From Viscum album (taxonomy: Eukaryota > Streptophyta > Magnoliopsida > Santalales > Viscaceae): DNA of 64,000 nucleotides. Position numbers and translations under genes: made by a program. This document shows positions 1-11,804 of the stretch, piece after piece; within the stretch, counting starts at the first letter, position 1, and each line of letters starts with the position of its first letter. The stretch spans positions 954,278,097 to 954,342,096 of the forward strand of contig OY728121.1 in NCBI GenBank assembly GCA_963277665.1, given 5' to 3'. The notes under the pieces are model-generated. The model was not told the DNA's origin. It ran no database searches and saw only the letters and a program-made list of their open reading frames with translations.

Positions 1-540
1 TTGAGGTAAACCTAGGATCTTGATCAGCTACAATTGATATTGGTGTTAAATATTGCCTCAACACTTCTCTAATTTATATCTTTTCAAGTTGATCAAGTTA
101 AAAGTATTCCCAAATGGTGATGAAGTGAGTAGTCATTGTAATATGACTTACTACAAACCATATGTAATTATTTCCTTTAGGTGTCTTTGGATAACCCATG
201 GTAAAATCTATGGCGATATCCTTTTATTTACATGTTTCAATGGGTAATGGTTTCATCACCCTCTTGTATTTTTTTAATTTAACATAACATAATGTAATAT
301 CAATAAACTTTATATATATATTTTTATCTATTTATTCATATTTTTTCAAAAAAGTTCTCTTATAGATCTCTATTCATCTTTGTGTTCCCTAGGTTGAAAG
401 AGAATTTTTTTCTATGAGAATCATCGAATAACTAAACATTTACCTTAAGATGAGATGCAATACATAATCATATCTTCGATCTTAAATGTACATATATCAA
501 TATTAAGCTATGATATTTTCCCATTCCTTATATAATCCAC
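1..540 (-). pseudogene. Gypsy-0 integrase relic (Ty3/gypsy, oldest layer)
   Basis: This is a decayed integrase, the enzyme that joins retrotransposon cDNA to chromosomal DNA. Read on the minus strand, positions about 415-345 give an NLGNTKMNRDL peptide, the usual HPG-TKMYRDL stretch of the integrase zinc-finger region. Positions about 260-110 give DIAIDF followed by PKTPKGNNYIWFVV, matching the D-x-S-M-D-F and TPKGNDYIWVVVD block around the first catalytic Asp. Stops and frameshifts are frequent, and the gene runs off the left edge, so the rest of the catalytic core and the 3' LTR lie outside the window. It continues upstream into the RNase H relic at 541-1155. The family call is firm from the motif order; the clade cannot be fixed. 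Confidence 0.85.
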
Positions 541-1155
541 CTTCTTTTGTATCTCCATATTATACCTTTGAGCTTCCTCAATCTTCTCTAGGATAGATGG
601 TTTATCAATCACTTGAATAAGGTAGCATGTCTTTCATTAATTTATAATTCCTATATATATCCATTGGATGATCAATAATATTGGATCTTCCTTAATCCTC
701 ATCAAGGATAAGGTTATAGGAAATTTTTTACATAGAGAATCTAACACTTTATTCACCTCTATAGGATAGAAATGGATTCAGTAGTTATAGTCTTTGATCA
801 CATATAATCATCTTTATTGTCCCTATTTAGACATATTTGTGTGAATATGTAATATAATCTCTTATAAGAAGTATATATGTCAAAATTTTATATATAAATA
901 TAATTCCTAAAAATATTCAATATAGAGATTACTAATACTAATTCCAAATCACAAACTACATAATTTTTCACATTTTACATCAATTTTCTTGATTCATACT
1001 CCATCACTTTATAATTTTTCATGAGTATAGAACCCAATAAATTATTTAATGAATCCCCATATATCACAAATTCATACACATTTTATGATAGTGTGTGTAT
1101 AGGTTTAGTGATTAACCTCTTCTTTAAGTCATTGATGCATTCTTCACATTATTCT
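541..1155 (-). pseudogene. Gypsy-0 RNase H relic
   Basis: This is the RNase H domain of the Gypsy-0 polyprotein, which degrades the RNA strand during reverse transcription. Minus-strand translation from about 1145 downward gives CEECINDLKKRLITKP, then VMEYESR, DLELV and IYTSYKRLYYIFTQ. These align in order with the CEESFQELKRRL, VIAYASR, DLELAAV and [14 protein letters not shown] blocks of plant gypsy RNase H. Stops and shifts are present. The domain is cut at 1155 by Gypsy-1. The same frame resumes at 10925 once one copy of the ATTCT duplication is ignored, which ties this piece to the RT piece at 10925-11804. Confidence 0.85.
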
Positions 1156-3147
1156 TGTAACGTCCTGGTTTTAGAAGCCACCTAAAGGTGCCCCATACCC
1201 AGTTGGTCACATGGCCTCAAGAGCATTTCTCAGAACACTAGAGGATACTGACTAACTATGAGGGACTTGGGTGTGATAGCAGGGAAACTATTCCCTCATT
1301 GGTAGAGTAACACAACGGAAGAAAGCAATAGAAATAACAGAAGTAGTAATATTCCATGAAAAAGTGAACAACAGAAGGCTGGGAATGATAAATTGGAGCA
1401 CACACATATATATAAGAATGATTCATGATACATATGTCTAGGAAATCATAAAAACACATCAAAATACTAGAATACAAACAGTAATAAACAAAAGTACAAA
1501 AGAAAAATAGGTAACAACTCCTCAGCATCACAAGCCTCAACTTGGTCCCATGCTCTCCAGCCCCATAGTCAATCAAAAACCTGAAGTAGAAGGGCACATT
1601 ACCTTATCTATACCTGTAGCAATATAATCTATTTGGGCCCAAAAACATGGCCCAAATAGGGTGTGATACTAAATCCCAGTAGGCAACCACCACGAGATCT
1701 GTGCCTAACAATCAGTGAATATATGGCAGGCAGCAAGCAAGAAATGCAGTAAACAAGAAAGTACCCAAGGTAAACAATTCACAGTTTCAATGCATTCAGT
1801 ATCATATATCAAGAAATAGCTAAAAAAGCAGGTAATAATAAATAGGTAACCCTCTGCTAAGTACTCACAGCCTATCCCTTCTAGTCCTACCTAGAAACAC
1901 AAGCAACCCTCTAGGAAGTATACTCAGTCTAACCCCTCTGGTTCAGCTTAATTATAGACTCTCTGAGGAAGCACTCACCACCAATTCCACCTATATTCTC
2001 GTATAATTAACTAAAGGTGCTATGGGGAAGCACTCAATGTCTATTCTCCCTATGGCCCGCATCAAGGATCTAAAAACACTATGAGGAAGAACTTACATCA
2101 GTTCCCCCTATGGTCTCTCATTGTAATTAAATCAAACACTCAGGAGAATCCCTTACATCCATTCCCCCTATGGTCTATACACTAGTATTTATAGCCCGGT
2201 GTAAGTCAAGCAAGTATAGCAGCGTATATAGGCCAAATTAAACCTCAAGAACTACTTGGATAACAGTCTACCACATAACAGAATATTAGAACAATCACAC
2301 CATCCTACATCTAGGCATGGGAAATTAAATAGTAGCCTCATCGGAAAACTAGACCCTACGATCAGAATAGGAAATCATGCATGGTCAAAACCATCCAAAT
2401 CATAGTAATTAACCCTATTCACATTCAATTATCATCAACTCAAGCATACAAGCATAACATGCGAACAACATGGCTAAAACGGTAAACGCGCAATACCCTG
2501 TTCATGGGTATTGGAGATTTTGCACATAAATCCTAAAGACTTTTTATAGAAAGGAACAAACCACCTAACTCGAAGTTGGGAGATCGATATACTTGAGTCT
2601 TAGTGTTTTAATCATCGTAAAACGCTGTAAATATACAATAATGTCTAAAACATTCAATAGATGATAACATGAGAAAGAGGAATAATTGGGAAACGAAGCC
2701 CAAGTAGAAGAGAGATATTTATGAGGCGATACCAAAACAATTGATGATAATTGAATCATAGTTTAGATGGTTGGTCGGTGGCTCAGAGGAGAAACGTAGC
2801 CATATGAGAGATCTCGGCCGAAAAAACCTAGAATATGGTGTTTCTGGTGATTAGATGGGACCCCGATACGTTTAATGAAAAAAAATACATGGCTTGTACT
2901 TTTGATGTACACGACATTTACTTGCCTTTTCCGTACTCTGCTTTAGGCAGCCTCCTGGTCACCCCCACATGTCTGTTTTCATGGCCACTACAAGGCCAGC
3001 ACATGGTTACCTATGGTAACTGAGTACACAACGTGTACTCAGAAATTACACGACGTGTACTTTGAAAATTTCTAGAAATTCCTCTTTTTCTAAAAAAAAA
3101 ACCAGAAATGGAAAACATATCTGAAAAAGATGATCTGGATTCTTACA
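1156..3147 (-). repeat. Gypsy-1 3' LTR (about 1.99 kb)
   Basis: This is the downstream LTR in element orientation, starting at 3147 (TGTAAGAATCC) and ending at 1156 (GTTACA). It matches 9018-10924 along its length. It carries a 71-bp segment (about 1671-1745) missing from the other LTR. Near its start are palindromic ACACGACGTGT-type repeats (about 3020-3062) like those in the element's leader. Open frames in the LTR, such as 1256-1597, are chance. Confidence 0.93.
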
Positions 3148-3163
3148 AGCTTCCCCCCTTAAA
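3148..3163 (-). other. Gypsy-1 polypurine tract
   Basis: Immediately inside the 3' LTR the minus strand reads TTAAGGGGGGAAGCT, the standard primer site for plus-strand DNA synthesis in plant gypsy elements. A near-identical tract precedes the 3' LTR of Gypsy-2. Confidence 0.9.
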
Positions 3164-4390
3164 AAATCTGTCCCTCAAATTTCCCTAGCAAGGTGGCGTA
3201 GAAGAAGAAACCTCAAACAACTCTAGCCACTACGATCGTACTTAGACCTCCCTCTCCCAAGTCTCATCCTATACTCACCCGTGCTGCCATAGCCCTCATA
3301 CTAGTGGAACAAACCATCCATGAAGAACCTTCATATTTAGATCAAAAATCCAGATAGGATGATCCTCAAACAATTCACCCAATTCCAAATCAACCTCCTC
3401 TATTTGGAAAACATGAGACGAGTCTGAGAAGTAACGTCAAAGCTAAGAAACATGGAAGACATCATGCATAGACCGATACCTATGAGGTAACTACAACCGA
3501 TATGCAACCGTCCCAACTCTCTCCAAAACCTCAAATGATCTGACATACCTCGGTGAAAGCTTACCCTGTCTCCTAATCCTCCTGTGCCCCAACCTCGATG
3601 TGACATGCAGGTAAACCTGATCTCTGACCTTGAACTCCATAGGTCATCTTCGCTGATCAACATAAGACTTCTGTCGAGACTGTGCAGTATCCATCCTCTT
3701 CCAAATCAACTCTATCTACTCTGTGGTCTCCTAGACAAGACGAGGTCCTAACATAGCTACCTCTCCTGCCTCCATCCAACATAAGGGTGATCAGAATGGC
3801 CTACTGTACAAATCCTCATAAGGTGCCATCATAATAGTTTCTTGAAGACTATTATTATAGGAAAACTCCACAAGAGGTATATGCTTCTCCCAAGAACTTC
3901 CAAAATCCAAGATGCCTGAACAAAGCATGTCCTTAAGAACCTGAATCATATTCTCGGACTGACCATCTGTCTAAGGATGGTAAGCTGTACTCAAAAGTAC
4001 CTGTGTACCCAAAGCTTTCTAAAGCCCCTTCCAGAAATGAGAAGTAAAATGTGCATCTTTGTCTGAAACAATGGAGTGTGGAACTCCATATAGACGTAAA
4101 ATCTTTCGGATGTACAAATGTCCCATCTCATCAACACTAAAAGTCCTGCTCATACCTGGCCACTAATATTAATAGTGTAGATCATGATACATCTTGGTGA
4201 CAGCAGGATGAACTACCCAAACTGAGAAATGAAAGTCCCGCATCATCTCCTCGCATATGGTTTCTAGAACCCATATGATCCCTTGGAAATGCAAGATATC
4301 ATCCTCGCCTATAGTCCATCCTAGAATAGGGTCCTCTCCTGACACGCTCTCCTGTAGGACTAAGACTTCTGAATCTGATAGCTACCCCAT
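3164..4390 (-). pseudogene. Gypsy-1 integrase and chromodomain-like tail, internally deleted
   Basis: This is the integrase that would insert element cDNA. Minus-strand reading gives an HPAVTKMYHDL stretch and WPGMS near 4230-4150, then jumps to FSVDEMGHLYIRKI. Next come GVPHSIVSDKDAHF (second catalytic Asp), TDGQSENM (catalytic Glu), VEFSYNNS and YEDLYS. The part normally between WPGMK and the LYI block, including the paired cysteines and the first catalytic Asp (MDF), is missing. The C-terminus holds KLSPRYV, DVFHVS and, near the end, DETWEREV, which matches the EEATWERE signature of the chromodomain tail. Stops are present. The missing segment makes a working integrase impossible. Confidence 0.85.
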
Positions 4391-5690
4391 TCACACTTGA
4401 TCAAGAAGAGTAGAGGTAATAGCTACAGAAGAATGAAACATCTTCCCCTGTCTATCATGAACCTCCAAATGCACCTTAGAGAACAGATCCATAAGCTTCC
4501 ACTCACTGATGGACTCCTGAACTACATGTATCTGAGGCCTCCTGCTCAACGCATTAGCCACTACGTTTCCTTTCCCAGGCATATTGGTAAGCTCAAAGTT
4601 AAAGTACTGAAGTTACTCAACCCACCTTAACCGTCTCAAATTAAAGTCACTCTGAGTGAATATGTACTTGAGACTCTTATGGTTGGTGAAAACCACAATA
4701 TTATCTCCAGAAGATAATGTCTCCAACAATGTATGGCATGAACAACAGCAGCTAACTCGAGATCGTGCATCGGGTAATTCCTCTCATGTGGCCTCAACTG
4801 CCGAGACCCGTACGCGATGACTCCTTCTCCCTACATAAATATAGCTCTTAGCCTGATACCTAAAGCATCACAGTACACAGTATATCTCTTTCCTCACTCT
4901 GGAAAGACTACTATCGATGCTAAAGTCAACCTCCCTTTTAGCTCTCGAAAGGCTGACTCACAAGAATCTGACCACAAGAACTTTTCACCCTTCTTAGTCA
5001 GGCCCTTCAGTGGCACTAGTAAGCATGAAAAGTCCTGTATGAAATGTATGTAGTTTCTATCCAGCCCTAGAAAACTATGTACCTCAATGATGTTCTTTGG
5101 CTGCTCCCAGGAAACTACTTCTCTCACTTTCTCTAGGTCTACTGAAACTCCTGTCTCTGAGATAAAATGACCCAAGAAGTGAATCTGGTCCATCCAAAAG
5201 TGGAATTTTGAGAGATTAGCATATAAATGATGCTCTCTCAGTGTAATCAAAATGATGTCAATAGGGGTATCATGGTTGTGTTGAGTGTAAGAGTACACCA
5301 ATATATCATCCACAAAAACCACCATGAAGGAATCCAAGTATGGATGGAACACTCGGTTCATCAGTTCCATGAAAACTGCAGGCATGTTTGTGGGACCAAA
5401 CGACATAACCACATACTTGTATAGACCATACCCACTATGGAAGGCTATAAGAGGTATATCTGATTGTCTAACACGCAACTAATGGTAACCGGACCTCAAG
5501 TCGATCTTTGAGAACACCCGGTCTCCTTGAAGCTAATCAAAGATATCATCAATCCTAGGCAAGGGATATTGGTTCTTGACCATGAACTCGTTCAACTTCT
5601 GATAATCCACACAAATACTAAGGGTACCATCTTCCTTATTCACAAATAGGATAGGCAAACCCCAAGGAGAAGTACCGGGTCGGATAAAAT
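4391..5690 (-). pseudogene. Gypsy-1 reverse transcriptase and RNase H
   Basis: This is the RT and RNase H part of the polyprotein, which copies element RNA to DNA. A clean open stretch at 5478-4894 carries the palm: VVMSFGPTNMPAVFMELMNRVF, then MVVFVDDILVYS with the catalytic FVDD codons at 5305-5316. It continues FHFWMDQIHFLGHFIS, the connection region and FRELKGRL of RNase H. The domain ends with GKGNVVANALSRRP at about 4590-4520, the usual C-terminal ADALSR motif. Upstream, about 5690-5480 codes for fingers residues with stops. The catalytic Asp pair is intact, but the frame is broken on both sides. Confidence 0.9.
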
Positions 5691-6399
5691 CCTTTTATTG
5701 CAACTTCTCGAACTGCTTCTTGAGCTCCTGTAACTCTGGTGTAGCCATCCTATAAGGAGGAATGGACACTGGTGCCACTTCTGGAACGATCTCAACAGAT
5801 AATTCTACCTCACGCTCTAGATGAAATCCTGAAAAGTCTTCTATAAAGACATCTCTAAAATGATCCACCACCGGAGGAAAGTCCATATTTGAAATCTCTT
5901 GGTCATCCAGATATAGACTAGCAATAAGGGTTGTAACTCCTTCTAACCCATGATGCTCGGGTCTCGCTCTGCTTTCTTGGACATCCCACTCACCCTTATG
6001 AAGAAAAGATCCACCTTCTGGTGATGTAAAACTCACCCTACAGTGATAGCAATTGACAACTTCATAGAAGGGAACTAGCCCATCCATTCCAAGAATGACA
6101 TCATATCCTATCATCTCTAGGGAATAGAGGTCCCATAAAAAGTGACACCCACTAAACTCTTGAGGGCACTCCTTTCACTAACGTACATTCGTCATTATAG
6201 TCCCCAAAGGAGTGTCTAGTGTCAAGATATTTGTAGAAGAAAAGATACAGAGCCCAAGGATCTCCATAACTACAACAGATATAAAGCTATGGGAATCCCC
6301 AGTATCGAAATGAGTAAAAGATAAAACATAGGCTACTAAGATCGTACCTCGAACTATATGGGCTTCATGATCTTGCTCCTGTTGGGTCTGCTCCACTAC
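5691..6399 (-). pseudogene. Gypsy-1 aspartic protease and start of RT
   Basis: This protease would cut the Gag-Pol polyprotein. On the minus strand FDTGDSHSFIS appears with the active-site DTG codons at 6298-6306, followed by the flap region and YDVILGMDGL (usually DVILGMDWL) near 6100. After a linker comes FRDVFIEDFSGF and YRMATPELQELKKQ, the entry to RT. DTG is intact. A frame break lies near 6115-6178, between the two open segments, so protease and RT are not one frame today. Confidence 0.88.
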
Positions 6400-7531
6400 A
6401 AAAGTCTGGCTTGCTCTGCGGCCCTGTGACCCTGCCCGACCACTCTGAGCTGATCCACCATGTTGTCTCTGAAAACCGGGTGACTGGCTACCATGACCAC
6501 AACCTCCACCTCTTCCTGAAAAATCGACAGAAATCTAGTTCCCAGACTGGTGAGAAACTGGTGGTTCTTCTCCTGAATGAAGATTCATAGAAGAAACCCT
6601 GTCACCAGATGCTGGTTAGAAGATCTGACAGAAGTGCTGAAGATGAACCATCTTTACGCAAGATTGGCACTCCACTGGGTCTCTCGAGAATGTGTCCTCG
6701 TATGCCCGCTCTTTTCACACTAATAGCACACCACATGGCTACCATAAGAAGTGTCTCGACTCCTCGGATCATCGCACGAAGACTCCCTACAGTGATTCCA
6801 GCTGTCAGTAGGGGAATACTTACTCTAGATGTTCAGCTTCCCCGGCTCATAACTCCAGAATATCTCAGATTTCACTTAGTAATCAGCACCTTGTTGATGA
6901 TAGAAGTGATAGAGGTCAACCAGAAGATGTTCACCTGAGATTGGATGTCATGTGTCAGTCTATCCTCAAACTTCGTTGCTAGGAATAACTGATCACCTCA
7001 TGAAATAGGCGTGAAATGCTGCAGCTCGGTAAAATGAGAAGAATAACCCATAAATAAAAGATTACCCTACTCCATACTCATAAAATCTTAGGCTCGATTA
7101 GCCCTCAAGGTATCTGGATAGTAGAAGTCATAGAAGACACGCTGAAACTCATCACATTCCATAACCTTCTGGAACCCTGCCTGTGAGATCACATCCCTCC
7201 ATCTCTTTGCAGAATCCCAGAGCATGTATGTAGCGAGCTTGGCCCGCCTCTCTGGAGGCATCTCCAAATTCTCAAAGATCATAAGAATGGATTCTATTCA
7301 TGAATATATAGCCTAGGGTCCTCCATCCCTTGAGAAAGTGGGAGGATGCTACTATTGAAAGACCCATGTCAATTCTGCCATCGACGGGGTAGGAGGCGGT
7401 GCTCCGTGAAAGGGCTGCATCATCCTCATAAATCCTTCCATGAACTGTGCATTAGCACCTGCATCTGGCATAACAGCTGGTGCCAAGACTGGCACAACGG
7501 GAGGATCTGCAGGTAGTCCCCGATCAGCCAT
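6400..7531 (-). pseudogene. Gypsy-1 gag
   Basis: This is the structural Gag protein that would form the virus-like particle. The likely start ATG is at 7531-7529, giving MADRGLPADPP followed by a proline- and alanine-rich N-terminus. The retrotransposon gag core is clear at 7282-7088: RRAKLATYMLWDSAKRWRDV, then CDEFQRVFYDFYYPD. A CCHC-like knuckle with CEKSGHTR lies near 6730-6690, and a Gly/Gln/Ser-rich stretch runs into protease at 6400. Two adjacent stops near 7370-7350 and others further on break the frame. The start was chosen because the methionine opens the characteristic N-terminal run and lies after the leader palindromes. Confidence 0.85.
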
Positions 7532-8998
7532 ATCTGGTGTCCGATCACTACCCTACAAATGGCGTACAACCAGAGGATATCTCAGCAGCATGACTCTGCA
7601 AGGTCAAACACACACCTTAGATCAAGATTATAAAGGAAGAAAAACTAAAAAGGTAAGAAGGGAACAGGATAATGAAAGCATTCAAGTTTTACACAAAATG
7701 ACTACACGACGTGTATAATACCTACACGACGTGTTCCCATAAGCCTTTCACATGGGTGTGTACTTCTGCCAGAACTGGTCGTGTAACACCCCAAACACAC
7801 GCTATGTTGTCCTTACACATGGCGTGTACTTGAATTCTCTTCCCCTTCCCAAGTCCTTCTACACGGCTAAGACACACGGTTCTCCTTAGAACAAGATTAC
7901 ACGGCGTGTACTAGACGAGCTTCACTGACCTGTGTTGTTCGTGACACGGCTGAATACTCGGCTGACACTACACGACGAGTACTATACAGACACGATGTGT
8001 ACTAGGAAAGATAACACCGACCTGTGTTGTTAGCTACATGTCCGGATTCAAATATTACACTACACGATGTGTATAACCTAAGATTTCTTTTTCTGCGTTG
8101 TTAGTCATATGGGCAGACATAGGGTCACGATGACACGACATGTTCAACCGGTACATGGCGTGTTCCTATAATAATTAACCAATCTCGTGTCTCTGCCCAC
8201 ACAGCCTATGACATGGTTAGAGACCACATGGAATTTACATAAGGTACACGACGTGTACTTGAGAAAAATAATTTCTTCCTGAACAGAAGAACACATGGCA
8301 TGTAGTCAAAACTACATGGTGTGTATTCTCGGTTTTTTTGAATATTAAGCCTCAGAAACTACTCAAGAGCCTAGAAAAACACTGAAACAAACACCAAAGT
8401 TCCAAATTTTGATCCATGAGGTCCCATACTCCCCGCGAATCAAAACTTGGAATCTTATACATGTTACAAACAAGAATAACAGGGAAATGATCCATCAAAT
8501 TCTATTCCATGAGGGCCCATAACACCTCAAGAATCAAAGTTTAGTGTTCATTAAAGAAAAAACTTACACAAAAATACCCTATCAAACATCAGGTATTTTT
8601 TATCAAGGCATCTATCACAAAAACATGCATATCTTTCACAACACCTATCACAACAACATGCAATCGCTAATGCATCCTATATGGCATGGCAAGAATGCAT
8701 GACATGTGATCCCTAGAAAGTGCCTATATGATGCATGAGATGTCATACCCTCATCTCATCGGGTTGCAATAGAAATAGAACCTGAATAACATCAACAATA
8801 ACAACATAATACATGTGAGTCACCCAACGGTGACAATCAAATCAACCGTAAAATTGCAAAAATAGAAAATTGAAATAATGATGTAGATTGGATTTTCCCT
8901 ATAAACGGGTTAGATAATCCCGAGAACAACTTATTACCTTTGTACCTCTTCTGTCCTATCTCTGAATATAGGCTCCAAATAGTAATTCAAGATAAAAG
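7532..8998 (-). repeat. Gypsy-1 leader with ACACGACGTGT palindrome array
   Basis: This is the untranslated leader between primer site and gag, about 1.4 kb, with no convincing open frame. From about 7690 to 8340 it holds more than ten copies of an imperfect palindrome around TACACGACGTGTA. The best copies are near 7701-7736, 7886-7905, 7970-8010, 8055 and 8240. Each copy centres on ACGT or a one-step variant. The same word recurs near the LTR start (about 3020-3062 and 10805-10845). Function is unknown. The ACGT core resembles plant bZIP binding sites (established class), but binding here is only inferred. Confidence 0.75.
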
Positions 8999-9014
8999 AG
9001 TCCCTCTCATACCA
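8999..9014 (-). other. Gypsy-1 primer-binding site (initiator Met tRNA)
   Basis: Three bases inside the 5' LTR the minus strand reads TGGTATGAGAGGGAC, a one-mismatch start to the TGGTATCAGAG complement of plant initiator Met tRNA used by most plant gypsy elements. Confidence 0.85.
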
Positions 9015-9017
9015 CTT

Positions 9018-10924
9018 TGTAACTTCGCGGTTCTGGAAACCACCTAGAGGCGCACCGTACCTGGTTGGTCACATAGCCTCAAGAGCATTTCCCTGAATGG
9101 AAGAGGCTTCCGACGAGAAAAAATAGCCTTGGGTGTGATCGTGGGGAAACTATAACCTCATTGGAAGAGTAACACAACAAAAGAAAGAAATAGAAATAAC
9201 AGAAAAAGTAATAATCCATGAAAAAGTGAACAACAGAAGATTGGGAATGATAAACTTGAGCACACACACATATATACAAGAATGATGCATGATATACATG
9301 TCTAGTAAAGTATCCAAACACATCACAATGATGGAATACAAATAGTACTAAACCAAAGTACAAAATGAAAACAGGTAACATCTCCTCAGTATCGCAAGCC
9401 TCAGTCTGGTCCCATGCTCTCCAGCTCCACCGTCAATCAAGAACCTGAAGTAGAAGGGCGTTTTCCCTTATCTATACCTGTAGAATTATAATCTGTTTAA
9501 GCCCAAAAAACATGGCCCAAACAGGGTGTGAGACTAAATGCAGTAAACAAGAAAGTACCCAAGGTAAACAATTCACAGTTTCAATGCATTCAGTATCATA
9601 TATCAAGCAACAGCTAACAAAGAAGGTAATCAAAGATAGGTAACCCTGTATGAAGTACTCACAGCCTATCCCCTCTGGTCCTACCTTGCAACATAAGCAA
9701 CCCTATGGGTAGTAAAATCAGTCTAACCCCTCCGGTTCAGCTTAATTATAGACTCTCTAAGGAATCACTCACCGTCAATTCCTCATATAGTTTCGTATCG
9801 GTAACTAAAGGTGCTCTAAGGAATCACTCAACGTCTATTCTCCCTGTGGCTTGCATTGAGGATCTACAAACACTTTGAGGAAGCACTTACGTCAATTCCC
9901 CCTATGGTCTCATATCGTAATTAAAACAGACACTCTAGAGAAGCCCTTACGCCCATTCTCCCTATGGTCTATACACCAGGTTCTCACGGCCCTATGTAAG
10001 TCAAGCAAGTATAGTAGCACATATCAGAAAAATTAAACCTCAAGAACTACTTGGATAGTAGTCTACTATATAACAGCATATTAGAACGATCAAACCATCT
10101 GACAACTGAGCATGGGAAAGTAAACAGTAGCCTAACAGGCATACTAGAGCCTACAGTCAGAACAGGAAATCATGCATGGGAAAAAACTTCCAAAGAATAG
10201 CAATTAACCCTATTCACATTCAATTACCATCCTCTCAAGCATAAAATCATATCAGGAAAACAATAGCGCTAAAAGGTAAACATGCAATACCTCATTCATG
10301 GGTATTGGAGATTTTTCAAATAAAACTCAAATATTTTTTACAGAAAGGCACACACCACCTACCTTGGTGTTGGGAGATCGATATACTTGAGTCTCAAGGA
10401 TTGAATCACCTTAGAATTCCGAAGATCTATAAAAACGTCTCAAATGTTAAATGGAGGATAACTTGAGAAAGAGGAAGAATTGGGAAACGAATATCAAGTA
10501 GAAGAGAGAGCTTACCGAGGCGATCCCAATGCAATTGACATTGGTCGAATCAGAGTTCAGATACTCGGTCGGGGGCTTAGAGGAGAAACACGGCCGTATG
10601 GGAGCTCTTGGCCGAACAAAACCTAGAAGATGGTGTTTTTAGTGATTTGACATGACCCCGATACGTTTAATGAAAAAAAAGAAAATACATGACCTGTACT
10701 TTTGAAGTACACAATGTGTACTTGTCTTTTCCGTACTCCGCTTTAGGTGGCCTCCAGGTCACCACCACATGGTTGTGTGCATGGATGCTGCACGGCTAGC
10801 ACACGGTTACCTGTGGTAACCGAGTACACGATGTGTACTTCTAAAATTTCTAGAGATTCCTCTTTTTCTCAAAAATGGAAAGAAAAGGAAAACATACCTA
10901 AAAAAGAAGATCCGGGTTCTTACA
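9018..10924 (-). repeat. Gypsy-1 5' LTR (about 1.91 kb)
   Basis: This is the upstream LTR in element orientation, starting at 10924 (TGTAAGAACCC) and ending at 9018 (GTTACA). It parallels 1156-3147 throughout. It lacks 71 bp present in the other copy; the breakpoint lies at an AAAT that flanks the segment on both sides in the longer LTR. It should hold the promoter, but I could not place a TATA box with confidence. Confidence 0.93.
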
Positions 10925-11804
10925 ATTCTATCCAAAAAAACATTACTTTTTTGGGTTATCTTTGTTAGAGGATTTTAAAAAAATGAGAAGTTTCTGACAA
11001 AGTATCAATAATACATAGGTAATATAGGGGATATATGGATATCAGTAATAGAGAGTGGAATTATAAATTCCTATTTTTTCCTTTGTCTTTGAAGGATAAA
11101 AGAATACCCTTTCTTGTGATAAAATTCCCTATGAATGTCACCTGAACAATCTAAAATTTACATTTTATCTTCTTTTCCCAAAACTTATCGCTTCACAATA
11201 TATTAATAATAATTCTCAAATTATATTCATATTTATTTTTACTCTTATATTATATTATAAAATCATCAATAAAGACAACCATTTTTTTCAATTTAATTTG
11301 TAATTACACAATTCCTAATGTCTATGAATATTACTAAGGAATTTGTGATTTGAATGGCCTCACTATGAACTCATTGTTTCAATATTTTATGATAAAGTAT
11401 TTCCGAGAATATGATCCTACATTCTTTCAATTGTGGATATATTTATAAAAGATTCACCTTTGAGAAGTATTGATCCCCACATAGTTGATCGAACAAGCCA
11501 TCAATCCATAAAAGTTGATACTTGTTATTTATCAAGATTTTTTATGTTCACGATAATGAAGGAAGAGGCACATTGACATATCCTTATTCTTTATAGGGGA
11601 CTGGGGATAACTTTGGATTAGCACTATGGAATATAACGTTTATAAAAGTTCTACTATAGTTTATTCTTCAACTCTTTCATTTTTATGAGGGTGATTCTAT
11701 ATGGACTCTTGGATATATGAAAATATCTTGGCATAAGTTCTATTTATAATTTAATCTATTGATTCATAAGGAAGTCAAGAAAAACTTTCAGGAATACATC
11801 ATTA
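10925..11804 (-). pseudogene. Gypsy-0 reverse transcriptase relic
   Basis: This is the RT portion of the oldest element. From 11800 downward the minus strand gives NDVFLKVFLDFL (the DVFPEDLPGLP block), SKSPYRIT, MKELKNKL, GLFDQLCGDQYFSKVN, and MVVFIDD with the FIDD codons at 11262-11273. It then gives FIGNFITRKGI (usually FLGHVISKEGI) and the connection region up to Gypsy-1. Many stops and shifts are present, and no CpG-rich codons remain. The 3' side continues in frame at 1155. The 5' side is cut by Gypsy-3 at 11804/11805 just before the DVF block, and its continuation is at 54256. Confidence 0.88.

Larger units (their letters stand above)
1156..10924 (-). mobile_element. Gypsy-1, near full-length Ty3/gypsy chromovirus
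   Basis: This is an LTR retrotransposon of about 9.8 kb on the minus strand. Two long direct repeats (1156-3147 and 9018-10924) begin TGTAAG and end GTTACA in element orientation. They enclose a polypurine tract next to the 3' LTR, gag, protease, RT, RNase H, integrase, a chromodomain-like tail, and a primer site next to the 5' LTR. The flanks carry an exact 5-bp target duplication, ATTCT, at 1151-1155 and 10925-10929. Domain order and tail point to a plant chromovirus, probably Tekay/Del-like (inference). The LTRs are clearly alike but not identical, and the coding region has stops and an integrase deletion, so it is not autonomous. Confidence 0.93.

Noticed and set aside
1256..1597. 113-codon cysteine/tyrosine-rich frame on the minus strand, with a similar one at 9079-9381
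   Set aside because: Both are the same part of the Gypsy-1 LTR pair. The two copies differ by frame breaks and no domain is seen.
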